This document shows positions 23,272 to 33,815 of a stretch of 64,000 nucleotides of DNA, one piece after another. The notes beneath the pieces are model-generated. The model was not told the origin of the DNA. It did not search any database and saw only the letters and a list, made by a program, of their open reading frames with translations. The position numbers and the translations under genes are program-made. This DNA comes from Chlamydoabsidia padenii. Lineage: Eukaryota > Mucoromycota > Mucoromycetes > Mucorales > Cunninghamellaceae. The DNA is taken from positions 248,001 to 312,000 of the forward strand of contig JAIWND010000029.1 in NCBI GenBank assembly GCA_025330725.1. Direction: 5' to 3'. The stretch's first letter is position 1. Every line of letters begins with the position of its first letter.

Positions 23272-23392
23272 TCGAATGCCCCCCGATATATGCTGCTGTT
23301 AATATGATACCATCCACCATCTACTTTATTAAAATTGTGGTATAAAAAACAAAGAAGAGCCTAGTTAAATCTATAAATATCTACATCATGTA

Positions 23393-26117
23393 TTAAGGAC
23401 CAAGAGATCGAGAGCGCTTCTTGTCAGCACAGGGACGTAAAGATGTACCCACCACTATGGGCGCCTGTTCAATGTTGTTGGCCTTGAGTCTCATAATAGC
23501 TATAATAAAGTAAATGAGTACGCTGGTTCTCTTTTAATCCATCTAATCATATAAAACAAACCTTTATCCAATTCTAATTCAATGATACATCTTGTGCGGA
23601 TGAACGAGAGGAGTGGCCATACCGATCGTTCACCATGAAGAATCCTATAATAGCCAATATGTGAGTGATCATTGTTATGGGTCCAATCTTTTTTTTTTTC
23701 TTCTTCATTACCAATAAGCCAGAGATTCATAAGTAGGATTTGAAAAGATCATGTTAAAGTCCTATAGTAAAATCACCATTAGTAGATGGGAGATAGATCA
23801 GGAGGTGAGGGTTGCACTTACCGAGAAGGATAATTCAGGCACAATATTGACATTGCCAGTCATTTTCAGATCCACCAATCCACGGCAGATTCGAGGCAGT
23901 AAATGGACTTGATCTAACTAATCAATATGAAGCAATCAAGTTAATATATCGATCATTCCCTTCTTCACTAGTATATTTACCTGATAGAGTCTATGTCTAA
24001 TTTCGGAGAGTATAAGATACACCAACTTGTTCCATATCGAATCATCGTTCAGTTTCCTTAGAGGGAAAAGGAAAGGAAGTGCATACGAGGTGGCTTGTGA
24101 TACAATAAAGTGGTTGACATTAAAGAGTTCGGAGAGACGATGCAAGGGTGCTTCACTATAACGACAAGATTGTATATACAAGGTGTTATTTGATTCATTA
24201 GCCTATTGATCTTTATATGTATTACCTATCAGAAGAAGATGCTTCCGCCCATGGATTCCACTTGATATCTATACGATTGTGAGTAACATGATGTATATGC
24301 CTCCTCCCCCCCCTTCTTCTTCTTCTTCTTTACCTGAAGGATTCCATTTGACAATGTTGCCATTACTATCTTTGGCCAGTAGATCGGATCTTGAAAACAA
24401 ACCAGTGGATGCAGTCGAGCAGCAACTAGCGCTCCAAATAAGCTAATTATTAATCTTCAAGTTAGTAATGGATTATGCAACATTTTGATATAATATGTAC
24501 TTACCACGTTGGGAGCTGTCATGTAATTGAGTAGTTGCGGGATTTCTTGAGTACGACTTGATGAGACACTAATGTTCAGGATACGATTACTTCGTGTATA
24601 TGCTTCCTATAGATCAAATTAAAATACATTAGTTTTGGTTATTTTAGTTAGTCTTCCATCGTACTTACCTCGAATGTCAAATCGCCCACGTTTTCCCGGA
24701 CACATTTTTGTAGTACTTTCATATCCATCAGATACCCTATAAAGCTCAAATCAAGTATTAGTATAACTGCATTGTCTTCACCGGCCATTTTATTTTGTTT
24801 TATATTACCACTTACCGTATTTGAGGAATCGTCCAATGCGCCGTTTAAAGTGTCTGAATATACAAACGATGTATTAACACCTATACTGTAACTATTGTTT
24901 CTTTTCCTGTTTTTGTTACCTTACCCTCCATCACTTTTCTTTGAAAACGCCGTCAGATCGATGCCATCGGGTTGTAAAATATGCTATTCATGGGAGAGAG
25001 TTAGTGTCATCCTACTTTTTTCATTCTCCATGATTTTACCTTGAGTTCATCATCAGTGTGGATACATATAAAAGACGCAATCATAGCACTGACAGCAGAT
25101 CCACTGATAATCCTTGGTAAGAGTCCATGGTCATTCAATGCCTTCATTACCCCTATATGATACAATGCTTTTATAAAGATGTAATTAGTTAGTTAGTTAT
25201 ATGATCCAATTGGTGAATTACAATTTTAACTTACCAAAAGCAGAGGTCCCATGTAGCACCAGAGCCGATCGACCGAATCCTTGACGAGTATCTCTAAAAA
25301 ACTTCATTTTCAACTGAGGGTCCAAATAATCAGAGGATTCGATATGTTCAATTTGATGCACCATTTCCTCCATATAATCTTCAATCGTCTGTTTGGTCCT
25401 ATACGTATTAAAAAAGAGAGAGAGACATGAGTGATGAATGTTATTCCCTATTTTGTGTTTTTGATTACCCGAGATAACATCGACTAAATAGTTTCCGATC
25501 ACTGATCCCTCCAAAGTTCCTTAAAAGACTGCCCCGTAATAAATACATCATCGCATCCACGTCGTCAGCTTTTCGATGTTTGATTAAATGGTTCAGTCTT
25601 GATATGATGAGTTTATAGTCATAGAGTTTTGACTTGGCTTGTCGTTTCCATTTATCGTGTGCTACAATATATAATAACCCCCGTTTAATAAATGATGGGA
25701 GTGTGCTACTGGTAGATAGACCCACTTACCTAAGAGTCTTTTGTAACCATGAAACAAAGTTAGTTTATGTCATAAAAAAAAAAAAAAAAAGAGGGGGAGT
25801 TTTACCTGTCTAGTTCTTGTGCCTTGTCACACCACTCGTCATAGCTTTTGGCGTTAGCTAATTGTCTTGACAGTTTGTTTTCCGGTTTATTGTCGTTAAT
25901 TCGATGCCAAGTTTTCTATAGTAAAAACAAAAAGAAGGAGTTAGTTTATTGTGAATAGGAGTCAATGTCAAGCATTCATTACCATCCATGGTTGTAGTAT
26001 GTATCGATAAAGAATCTTGAAACATTGGTAGAGCAAGTCAAGAAGAGGTGCAATAATGAATTGGACAGGATCTTTCACCATACTCTTGACGCAAAGTTGT
26101 GAATCAAGTGATGGCAT
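23393..26117 (-). CDS. Tgl3/4/5-like patatin protein with disrupted catalytic dyad
   Basis: Seventeen exons, frame checked at every junction (26117-25983, 25915-25806, 25737-25730, 25661-25469, 25398-25235, 25152-25040, 24983-24925, 24853-24816, 24736-24669, 24606-24505, 24442-24334, 24268-24226, 24155-23981, 23917-23822, 23761-23712, 23644-23562, 23499-23393), give 550 residues. Family landmarks are NAKSYDEWCDKAQELDR, KLYDYKLIISRLN, GFGRSALVLHG, GLLPRIISGS, YLMDMKVLQKCVRENVGDLTFEEAY and RLSELFNVNHFIVSQ, the pattern of fungal triacylglycerol lipases on lipid droplets. The nucleophile elbow expected as G-x-S-x-G reads GSAVS, with Ala at the Ser position. The Asp-Gly of the dyad, normally just before RLSELFNVNH, is missing (ASSSDSEAPLHRLSEL). 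It is probably a non-catalytic relative. Exon 3 is only 8 bases. Confidence 0.82.
25730..25737 (-). other. 8-base microexon of the patatin-like gene
   Basis: ACTCTTAG between a TTACAAAAG acceptor and a GTAAGTGG donor. It restores frame between ...AQELDR and AHDKWKRQ. The joined reading LDRLLAHDKW matches the family consensus in this region. Confidence 0.7.
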
Positions 26118-26838
26118 TATAAGAGTGGGAGGATAATCAAGACAATGGAGAGAAGAAAAAAGAAAAGAATGAAATTAAATTTGCGGGGTCAGCCTACCTG
26201 AGACTTGGCTCACCTGCCTAGTCGGAATCCAAATGCATTGTCTCAATTTTTATTGGTTGAGATATTGCCCATGCGAAGTGGACGGATGCTTGAAAGGTGA
26301 TCATATACCCAGTTAAATGACTCTACAAACATTAGGATGGTAGAGTCCACTTTTACAACATTTGAACGATCATGATGGATCTGCTTTACCAAAAATGGGG
26401 ATGCGGCATTTCAAATTTAAAAAATAGACTTGAACGAGTTTTATGCCGACATTTACTCATGGTCTAAATCACTCACAGTAGTCAATGACTTGATTTCATA
26501 ATGAACGGCCATCATCAATAAAGTAATATAAGATGAATTCAAAAATTGACAGGTTTTTGTGTCTACTTTTCAGTTAATACTTGCGATCATAATTAGTCAG
26601 CAATCCTACTGATACTAGATACACTACATGATTCACTGGATCTGGACGTGAAGTACTCTATATATGTTTAGTAAGGTGAAATGCCTCGAAATAGTTTCGC
26701 TCGATGACTTGTCCGTGCCTGCGATTCCTATGTTACGTGCCTTTTTATGGATCCCCGCCTCACCTGGCGGGAATATAAATTCTCTCTCTCTTTTTTTTTT
26801 TCTTCCCTTTCCTTTACTAGCAAAACTCACTCAACATT
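26118..26838. other. Divergent promoter region of the patatin-like and GST-like genes
   Basis: Near the patatin gene is a CCCGCAAATTT-type variant on the minus strand (about 26173-26190). Near the GST gene is GGCGGGAATATAAAT (about 26765-26780), which combines a GGCGGG core with a TATA-like box about 60 bp before the ATG, followed by a CT-rich tract. No further gene is visible. Confidence 0.5.
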
Positions 26839-27877
26839 ATGGCCACTAATCAACAAGATATTGTATTGGTAAGTATATGGAGACATGTGTATCTTTCTTC
26901 TTTGAACTAATACACCCATCATTCCCTACTAGCACTGGTATCCTCAAAGTCCGTTTGCACAAAAGATCGCTGGCATTCTGAACTATAAGAAACTCGATTA
27001 CAAAGTTGTCGAGATCACCATGATGGAACCACGACCTCTTCGACGCCCTCTGGACGCCAACTATACCAAGACACCTATTCTCCAAATCGGCAATCAAGTA
27101 TTCTGTGATACCAAGGTGATTGTCGCTGAACTGGAATCTCGGTACCCTCAACCCAGCCTGTTCCCCGCCTTGAAACAGACTGGACAGTCCAGCAAAACAT
27201 TATCATTCGGCATGACTCACCTTCTGGACACCTCCATCTTTACAGCGATTCCTACCCAATTCAACTTGGATGTCCTCCCATTGGCACTTTTACAAGATCG
27301 GGCCAAGATGAAAGGAAACACGCCGTTTGATATGGCCAAGACCAAAGCAGCTCAACCTTACCTCAAGTTGGAATTACAAGCTCAATTGGATCGACTGACC
27401 GAAGGATTGGTTCAGGGACAATGGATACTGGATACGGAAACACCATCGGATGCAGACTTTAGTTTGTATATGATCACCATCTTTCTCAACATGGTGATCA
27501 GTGACGCTTGGACTAAGGAACATTATCCCTTGTTGGTGGATCATTTCGACCGAATGGTGCTACACACTCTACCTGAACGACCTTACTCTATGCCGGAAAT
27601 CACTGCTGAAGACGCGCTCAAGGTGGCCAAGGATCAACAAGCACCTCTTGCTCTACCTGCTACCATTGCTACCCCTCAGGCTCAAGGTTTGGCTCATATT
27701 GGTCAAAAGGTATCTGTGACTCCTTTGGATCTAGGTAAAGTGCCTGCTGTAGGTGAATTGGCAGCATTGACCTCGGAACGGGTTGTTTTGCGCATTCATG
27801 ATGATCGCACTGGTGATGTCTACGTCCACTTTCCTTTGACTGCTTACGTTATGGTTCCTCTTGCCCCTAAATTGTAG
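26839..27877 (+). CDS. Glutathione-S-transferase-fold protein
   Basis: Two exons (26839-26868, 26933-27877) give 324 residues. The N-terminus HWYPQSPFAQKIAGILNYKKLDYKVVEI with NYTKTPILQIGNQVFCDTKVIVAELE is a thioredoxin-like GST N-terminal domain (the cis-Pro TPILQI and the D-T/S glutathione loop). An all-helical GST C-domain follows, with the conserved DADFSLYMI helix. The extra C-terminal stretch of about 95 residues (VSVTPLDLGKVPAVGELAAL to the end) is beta-rich and not standard for GSTs. Inferred role: glutathione-dependent detoxification or a redox-linked adaptor. SPF replaces the Cys/Ser-P-x-x motif, so catalysis is uncertain. The first exon is only ten codons. Confidence 0.8.
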
Positions 27878-28014
27878 GAATAGTCATCTTTGCCCCCTTT
27901 TATGTAGTTTTATCCTTTAACAATGTATCAATAAAGTCATATTTGCTCCATTCTATGTAGTTTAATTCGTTTATATTTTATCACTTTTTATGTAGTCTTC
28001 TTTCTGCAGACATT

Positions 28015-28029
28015 GTCGGGATTTGAAAC
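28015..28029 (+). promoter_or_regulatory. GTCGGGATTTGAAAC element
   Basis: One of the best matches to the element, 78 bp upstream of an ATG at 28107 that may begin a small gene. Confidence 0.4.
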
Positions 28030-28106
28030 TTTGGATTTTTGTCCCCATTGTGCGGGATCGCTTTACGACCTCTCTCTTTCCTTTTAATTTCAACACAATT
28101 ATAATC

Positions 28107-28499
28107 ATGTTGCACATCGAACTTTACCACTGTCAACTCGATAGTATGAATTCAACGAACAATAATATTGATACTATCTCATCGTAAGTACATAAAAAAA
28201 AAGCGAGGAGATCCTTATTCTCTTTTTTTGACATGCCATGGAACTTTATAGTACTTGCACCAACACAGCATCCTTTTATCCATGCTAGTCAACAAAAGTC
28301 TTTGGTAGGTATTCATTGTAGTAGAAGGTGCGTTTACAATGTCACCAACTAGTTAACTAATGTAACTTGGACTCTTCCTCTTGTAGCAAAGTACGAAACC
28401 TGGACGGTGCACCACGATCCAATGATATGCTCACCTCTACTTCCGAACCGACGGAATCCATTGGCCGATTGGATCCAGACGAACAAGTCTAAATAGCTA
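28107..28499 (+). other. Possible small spliced gene, reading frame unresolved
   Basis: An ATG at 28107 sits 78 bp downstream of a perfect promoter-type element and a CT-rich tract. A GTAAGT donor at 28184 and candidate acceptors at about 28249 and 28297 follow. A third block (28387-28499) after a TTAACTAATG...TTGTAG intron end is open in two frames; one ends SEPTESIGRLDPDEQV. No exon combination from the 28107 ATG keeps one frame throughout, so this may be an untranslated leader plus a short protein, or a decayed gene. No family recognised. Confidence 0.3.
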
Positions 28500-29398
28500 A
28501 ACGCCAAGTGGGGGGGGGACGACAAAAACCTTTGTACAAGGAATGACAAGTTGTCGGCGGCGGGGCAGCGGCGTAGATAGAACCAAAACAAGCTCTAGAC
28601 CGGTGAATTCCCATTAAAATACAGCTCTCCGTCCAACACCCTATATAAATATAGTCAACCCATTGTTAGAAACTAATTAGCCTTATATAGCTCTCTTCTT
28701 TATCCAATAAAAATGAATAAAAACTATGTCTTCATTCCTTCCATTTTGTTTAATACGATTGTCATGACTTTTTAATAAAGTGACGATGGGGTGACAACAA
28801 AAAAAAAGGGATCGGGTCGATTGGGTTGCGTACTTGTGATACTTTTTTTAGTCAAGGAAGAATTACCTTGCTGGTGTAGAAAATGCAGGTTGAATCTCCG
28901 CCTGGAAATGAAAAACCATCGATAGGAGCTCTTCTCATTTTTCACTTTGTTAGAATGGAATGGGGGCACCTTGTCCGTTTCAAATTCTCTTGCCACTTGT
29001 CCTACTTGTACTAAAGGATTTAAGGAGACTCGGTAGAGTATTGGCTCCTGATGATGGTCCTGTCATCCACGTTGTGAGTCAATTATTAGACTTCTTGTAC
29101 AACAGGCCATGGGATCTCTCTTTTTTGTGATCAAGTAGAGGACTCAAGGAGGGGTTTTTTTTTTCTCGGTACATACTAATGATAAAGATTTTCAGGTCCC
29201 GCTCATCGGCATTGGGTATGAGGCCCTGATCTAATCATTGGTCAAACCTATTGGGGAATGGGTAAAGAGTATAAATAAGAGTCCTCTTTCTTCTTCTTTT
29301 CTTTTCTTTTTCATATCATCATTCAACATAAACGCTGGCCGTCATCCTTTATACATACTTTCATACTCATTACTATTATATATATCAACTCTTTCAAA

Positions 29399-29758
29399 AT
29401 GAAATTCACTCTTGCTGCTACTCTTATTACCCTTGTGTCCTTGGTAGGACTCTTCACTGAAGCTGCCCCTATACTCCAAAAACGACATTCGGGAGATGCC
29501 ACCTACTACACTGTTGGTCTGGGCTCTTGTGGTAAAACCAACTCTGATAGCCAAATGGTGGTTGCTCTTAGTGGTGATATAATGAGCAAGAGCAAATGTG
29601 GATCTACTATTAATGTCAAATCTGCTCATGGGTCGGTCACTGTCAAAGTGGTTGATACTTGTCCTGGTTGTGGCGCTTCTGATATTGACTTGAGTCCTGC
29701 GGCGTTCAAGAAACTTGGCAAACTGAGTCAAGGTCGTATTCCTGTCACTTGGTCCTAA
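29399..29758 (+). CDS. Small secreted RlpA-like double-psi beta-barrel protein
   Basis: Single exon, 119 residues. A signal peptide (MKFTLAATLITLVSLVGLFTEA) is followed by a short propeptide ending in LQKRH, a likely Kex2 site. The mature part of about 90 residues is a double-psi beta-barrel of the RlpA/expansin/barwin type: GDATYYTVGLGSCGKTNSDS, VVALSG, CGSTINVKSAHGSVTVKVVDTCPGCGASDIDLSPAAFKKL and GRIPVTW. The GSCG...CG...DTCPGC cysteines and the DxDLSP motif are typical. Such proteins are secreted and wall-associated. Many have no known enzyme activity. It has a TATA box and a CCAAT box upstream rather than the CGGGATTT element, suggesting regulated expression. Confidence 0.88.
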   Translation: MKFTLAATLITLVSLVGLFTEAAPILQKRHSGDATYYTVGLGSCGKTNSDSQMVVALSGDIMSKSKCGSTINVKSAHGSVTVKVVDTCPGCGASDIDLSPAAFKKLGKLSQGRIPVTWS

Positions 29759-30887
29759 TCCTCCTTTCTCTTCCTTTTTTTTTTGATTTAACTGTATATT
29801 TATATCCTTTTCTTTTCATCCACTTGAAGTGGTATGTTTTAGTTTATTTTTTTGTATGATATTTGTGCTTTTGAATAAAAAAAAAAAAGTATTTTTGCCT
29901 CAACTATAGCGGTATTTGAATTTTGCAGTCGGCATATAGGCGGCGCTTTAATATCGGAGGTCCGAAAATCTTTAACAGATTTGAAACCCGCGGTCCCCCC
30001 CTTTTTTTTTCTCCCCAAATTTTCTTTTTTGCCTTAATGAAAAGATCTTTTTAACTTTGATCTAGTTGATACTCACGCAAGGTAATTAGCCAACAGTAAA
30101 GAAAAAGTAAAAGGCGGTGGAATGTATAAGACCACGTAGCATTAACTCACTCTTTTTTTTTTGGCTAAAAGGAAAAGTATAGGATTAGCGGCGACCTAAT
30201 TTCAAAGTCTACAACCTTTAGGACATCCGTAAGTAAAAAGAAAATAATAAAAAAGGACGGGGAAGAAAGCACTTTACTGTATTGACTACTTGTTTTTGAC
30301 TGGGTAGGTGTAGGAATCACAAAAGCCCTTTGACTTCTGATTAGACTTTGATAGACTTTGTAGATATATTTGCATAATTAAATAAAACTGGATCGATTGT
30401 ACTAATCATTTGTAATATATATATAATATATAGTTATATTATTGTTGAATGACAAGAAAGATGTGCTGATATAAATGGTGGTGGGTGATTTAGAGGAATG
30501 CTTCCAGACACAATAATGATATATGATTACGGGATGATATCACTAACCTAATATGGACTACTTGAAGAAGACGGTAAAAAGAGGACCATCAAGTGGGTTC
30601 CATTTTTCTCTTTGTCATTGTCATTTACTGTTTTCAAAGACGAGCAACCTCATTAAATTTATGTTTCAAGAAAACGATGATTCATTAGACAAAGTGTAGA
30701 TCAAATTGATTCATCGTCTTCCTATAATATAAACCTGTACTACCGAATAAATGTGAGGGCTGATGTCGGGATTTAGAAATCAATTAAAAGGGGGGGGATA
30801 AAAACGAAATGAAAATTTTCTGTCTCTTTCTCCTCTTCTTTCTCTTTCTCTCTCTTTTATTTGACGGCAGTTATTACACATCTTACC
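29759..30887. other. Spacer between the RlpA-like gene and the cysteine-repeat GPI gene
   Basis: Element-like sequences at about 29925-29940 (GCGGTATTTGAATTTTG) and 29978-29996 (GATTTGAAACCCGCGG), and a GTCGGGATTTAG element at 30765-30776. A G run and a CT-rich tract follow before the ATG at 30888. No gene seen. Confidence 0.5.
30765..30776 (+). promoter_or_regulatory. GTCGGGATTTAG element upstream of the cysteine-repeat gene
   Basis: About 112 bp before the ATG at 30888, followed by a CT-rich tract. Confidence 0.45.
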
Positions 30888-31505
30888 ATGCACCTTTATA
30901 AACTACTTACAGGTATCGCTTTACTCGTCACTCTCACCAAGGCCGATCCCATTAGCGATCTCGAATCCATCCACCAACTTTTCAAACGAGAAGACAAATT
31001 ACCTTTCAACAGTTTACCAGCTGGCAATTGTACGGCACCCGCAGCTTGCAGTAATATCGGTCAACCCGCCACTTGTCATTGTAACGGTATTCTTACGGTG
31101 TGTCAAAATAACCAAGGTCAATTCTGTTGGGGATCACAATCACTTAACCAGAACAGCGGCTGTCCTGCCCCGCCCACATCTTGTAGTAGCTCATTCAACG
31201 GTACTGCAAATTGTTTATGTAACTCTCAAGCTGTGCTCTGTGTGGATCAACATAATCACTACTGCTATGGTAATATTGGTAGTGGCAACTCGGTATCTTT
31301 GGCTGCTATTCCTGTTAGCTCACAACCTGTCCAAACTTCTTCTTCTTCTTCGGTGAGCGGTCTTCCTAGTGCTCCAACTGCTGGTCAATCTGGCTCCACT
31401 AACTCGAACCCTTCTTCTACAACTTCCTTTGGTACTCGTTTGGTTCAAGATCAATGGACTGTTTGGCTGTTTATGGCTCTCTTTATGGTCTTGTCTTCTT
31501 TTTAG
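30888..31505 (+). CDS. Cysteine-repeat GPI-anchored surface protein
   Basis: Single exon, 205 residues. The start at 30888 (MHLYKLLTGIALLVTLTKA) gives a clean signal peptide; the frame upstream has no ATG. Two copies of a six-cysteine module follow: C-x5-C-x8-C-x-C-x6-C-x7-C around NCTAPAACSNIGQPATCHC, and C-x6-C-x9-C-x-C-x6-C-x7-C around GCPAPPTSCSSSFNGTANC. A Ser/Pro/Thr-rich stalk leads to a hydrophobic C-terminus (WLFMALFMVLSSF), typical of a GPI signal. The two modules are an internal duplication. I do not recognise a named family. Location at the cell wall or plasma membrane is inferred. A dibasic KRE near residue 35 may be processed. Confidence 0.78.
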   Translation: MHLYKLLTGIALLVTLTKADPISDLESIHQLFKREDKLPFNSLPAGNCTAPAACSNIGQPATCHCNGILTVCQNNQGQFCWGSQSLNQNSGCPAPPTSCSSSFNGTANCLCNSQAVLCVDQHNHYCYGNIGSGNSVSLAAIPVSSQPVQTSSSSSVSGLPSAPTAGQSGSTNSNPSSTTSFGTRLVQDQWTVWLFMALFMVLSSF

Positions 31506-32041
31506 ATAGCTTTGTCGTACAGTACTCTACACCCCCTATTCATCAGACATAAAATATACATCTTCTCCCTCTCATCACCCCTTCTCTCTCTCTCTCTTTT
31601 TATTATTATTATTATTATGATTCATTAAACAATTCACCTTGTATGCATAGGGATATACTCTTCTGCATAGTATACAATAAAGTCACATAGTTATATAATA
31701 ATTGTCTTTGTCTTTGTGGGTGGGTAGGCGGATAACCTGTAACTACTATCATAGGAGGACATATCCTTTTATCTCTCCTCATTTTATACGTATTCATTTT
31801 GCTAGATACCTCTTGGTACATACACCAAGCCCTGGCCCTTCTTATTTTAGATCCATGTCCACCCCTGAAACCGACATGCGGGGTTTAAATAAAGGGTCTT
31901 CATTCAAAAGTCAAAAGGGTCATTGTAAAAAGTCATTGTTTAAAAAGAGTTTTATTAGGATAAAGTTTGTGGACTATAATTAAAAAGATCAAATAGATAA
32001 ATAGGGGATAATGTAAAATACAGAGGATGGGTAATACAGTG
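31506..32041. other. Spacer between convergent genes
   Basis: CT- and ATT-rich 3' UTR of the cysteine-repeat gene (TTATTATTATTATT near 31600) and the minus-strand 3' UTR of the membrane-protein gene. A GCGGGGTTTAAATAAAG variant occurs near 31878. No gene seen. Confidence 0.5.
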
Positions 32042-33340
32042 TTAATGCAAATGGGGATATCTACTATCGTCTGCATAATGATTATTGACATTCATTGAGT
32101 ACCCATCACGAGCTTCATCAGCCGCATAATATGAATAGTGTTGATGAGTGTTGTTGCTTTGATGAGACATGTCGCTGTGGTTGTTCAAGTTGAATTGAGG
32201 GTCAATAACGGAGAAGGTGACGGGTTGAGAGCAATATGGATCCCTGATCGCGATTTCTCGTGTGCTGTAAGTGGTGGATGGTGATGATGGATGATGATAG
32301 GGTGGTGACAAAGGAGCGTCGCTGGCATAAGAATCAGCGTGTTGATGATCGACCGAGACGGGACTCATGGGCCGGATGAATAGCTTGCTTTGTGATGGTG
32401 TCTGTTGTTGCTGTAATATACGCTGATGATCGATGGAGGCTTGCTTCTGTTGTTCATGCATATCTACAAAATGAGTAACACGTTGGCTGAATCTACTTTG
32501 TTTCATTTCGACATCCTGCTGAGAATTATACGCATCGTTTGTAGCTGGTTTGTTTGAGGAGATGTTTTGAGTGTTGGTGTTAAATTGTCGTCGAGGGTGG
32601 AAAGTGGCTATCTATAAATATAAAAATGTGAGGTTAATAAGAAGAGGTGTTTTCTTTTTATCAGTTAACTTACAAACAATAGATAATAAAAGACCACACA
32701 AACATTGGCATTGGAGATCACAATATCAGAGGCAAGTTTACTATTGGCGATCACTTTGTTAGAAGTCAGACCATCAATACACACAATAAAGAAGGAGCCA
32801 CCGTAAAAGAATAGGATGACACAGATCATATTGTTACATTCCCGGAAGTAGTTGAGTTTGTTGACGATACCTTGGCTGACATTATTCTTCTTCACCGTAT
32901 GGATCAAGCGGTTAAATCGAATGTTGTTTCGAATACCAAGGAATGCAGTGATTAAAGCTACATAAAGAGTGAGTGAGTATACCATTTTGTCTCCTCCCCC
33001 CATCCCAAATGTTATTTATACTTACTTTCGCTACTATAGGCCAGCTGAGGTATAATTTCGCGATAAAGAGAATCGTTTCGATAATACCATTGTAGTACTG
33101 GGAAAAGTGCCATGGAGGCGATTGCCCTATAAAATATAACAAAAGTATATATTAGTCAACCCACAATACCTAACCACAAAAAAGAGAGTCCACTTACCAA
33201 AAGACAAAAAAGTTGAATTCAAAGGACGACATAAAGTTTTTCTTCGCCAAGGTATTTGAAAGATAGTTCCAAAAGCACTGCACCAAGAAGAATAGCCCTG
33301 TTTCCAGAGAAAATGCAATACATTGCACATAGTCCATACG

Positions 33341-33379
<39 letters not shown>

Positions 33380-33815
33380 GAGGGAAGACAAGTTAGTGAA
33401 AGTAATGACACAAATCCCGACTTACCGTGCTTAGTTCCTGATGGCTTGGTGTCCAAAAGGGAAATGGTTTACCAACAACAATTCCACCTGGTGTAGCGAC
33501 AAATCCTTCAGAGTATTTGATGTATGTCCCCGTTATATCTACAGAGTAAGCACAAGAAGAGAGTCAGTATTGTGTTAATTATATAGTAATGGTGAATCCA
33601 ATCTTACCAGCTGTCATCTGTACACATGTCATTAGTATCAGTAATATGGTCAAGATGCTCTTGAGTTCACCAGAAACGATTTTGGATGGCCGCAAGGAAT
33701 TGAATCGATCGTGTTTCCATAAGCAGTAGAATAAATAGACACCAAGATAGACAAACATGGTCGACCGTTCTATAGTAAATCCACAAGTTAAAAAGAGGTT
33801 TCCATGAGTTGCCAT
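32042..33815 (-). CDS. Multi-pass membrane protein of unknown function
   Basis: Six exons (33815-33608, 33538-33426, 33340-33198, 33126-33026, 32957-32674, 32611-32042) give 472 residues. About seven hydrophobic segments are visible: STMFVYLGVYLFYCLW, ILTILLILMTCVQM, CIAFSLETGLFFLVQCFW, FFVFWAIASMALFPVLQW, LAYSSETLITAFLGI, MICVILFFYGGSFFIVCI, and ISNANVCVVFYYLLFIATF. A hydrophilic tail of about 180 residues rich in Gln, Ser, His and Pro follows. The N-terminus MATHGNLFLTCGFTIERST has no cleavable signal. The topology (seven spans, long cytosolic tail) recalls receptors, but no receptor motif is evident. It looks like a lineage-restricted conserved family. Intron 33341-33425 carries an ATA microsatellite and a CAAATCCCGAC element at its donor. 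Confidence 0.75.
33345..33376. repeat. (ATA)n microsatellite in intron
   Basis: About ten AAT/ATA repeats near the acceptor of the second intron of the membrane-protein gene. Confidence 0.85.

Larger units (their letters stand above)
23079..23392. other. Short spacer with direct repeats and promoter element
   Basis: Upstream region of the CCCH/methyltransferase gene. It has a TATATAAAA-like sequence next to the ATG, four 12-bp direct repeats (23123-23187), a GTCGGGATTCTAATTTCGAA element at 23257-23271 and the 3' UTR of the patatin gene. Confidence 0.6.
27878..29398. other. Spacer with a possible short spliced transcript
   Basis: After the GST 3' UTR (AATAAAG near 27930) come a perfect GTCGGGATTTGAAAC element (28015-28029) and a possible small spliced unit at 28107-28500 (separate entry). 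Nothing clear lies between 28500 and 29200. The promoter of the RlpA-like gene follows, with a CATTGGTC (CCAAT) box near 29236 and TATAAATAAG near 29270. Confidence 0.5.

Noticed and set aside
29025..29095. tRNA-like D-arm sequence (ACTCGGTAGAGTATTGGCTCC)
   Set aside because: No B-box (GGTTCGA-type) sequence or closing acceptor stem follows at the right distance.
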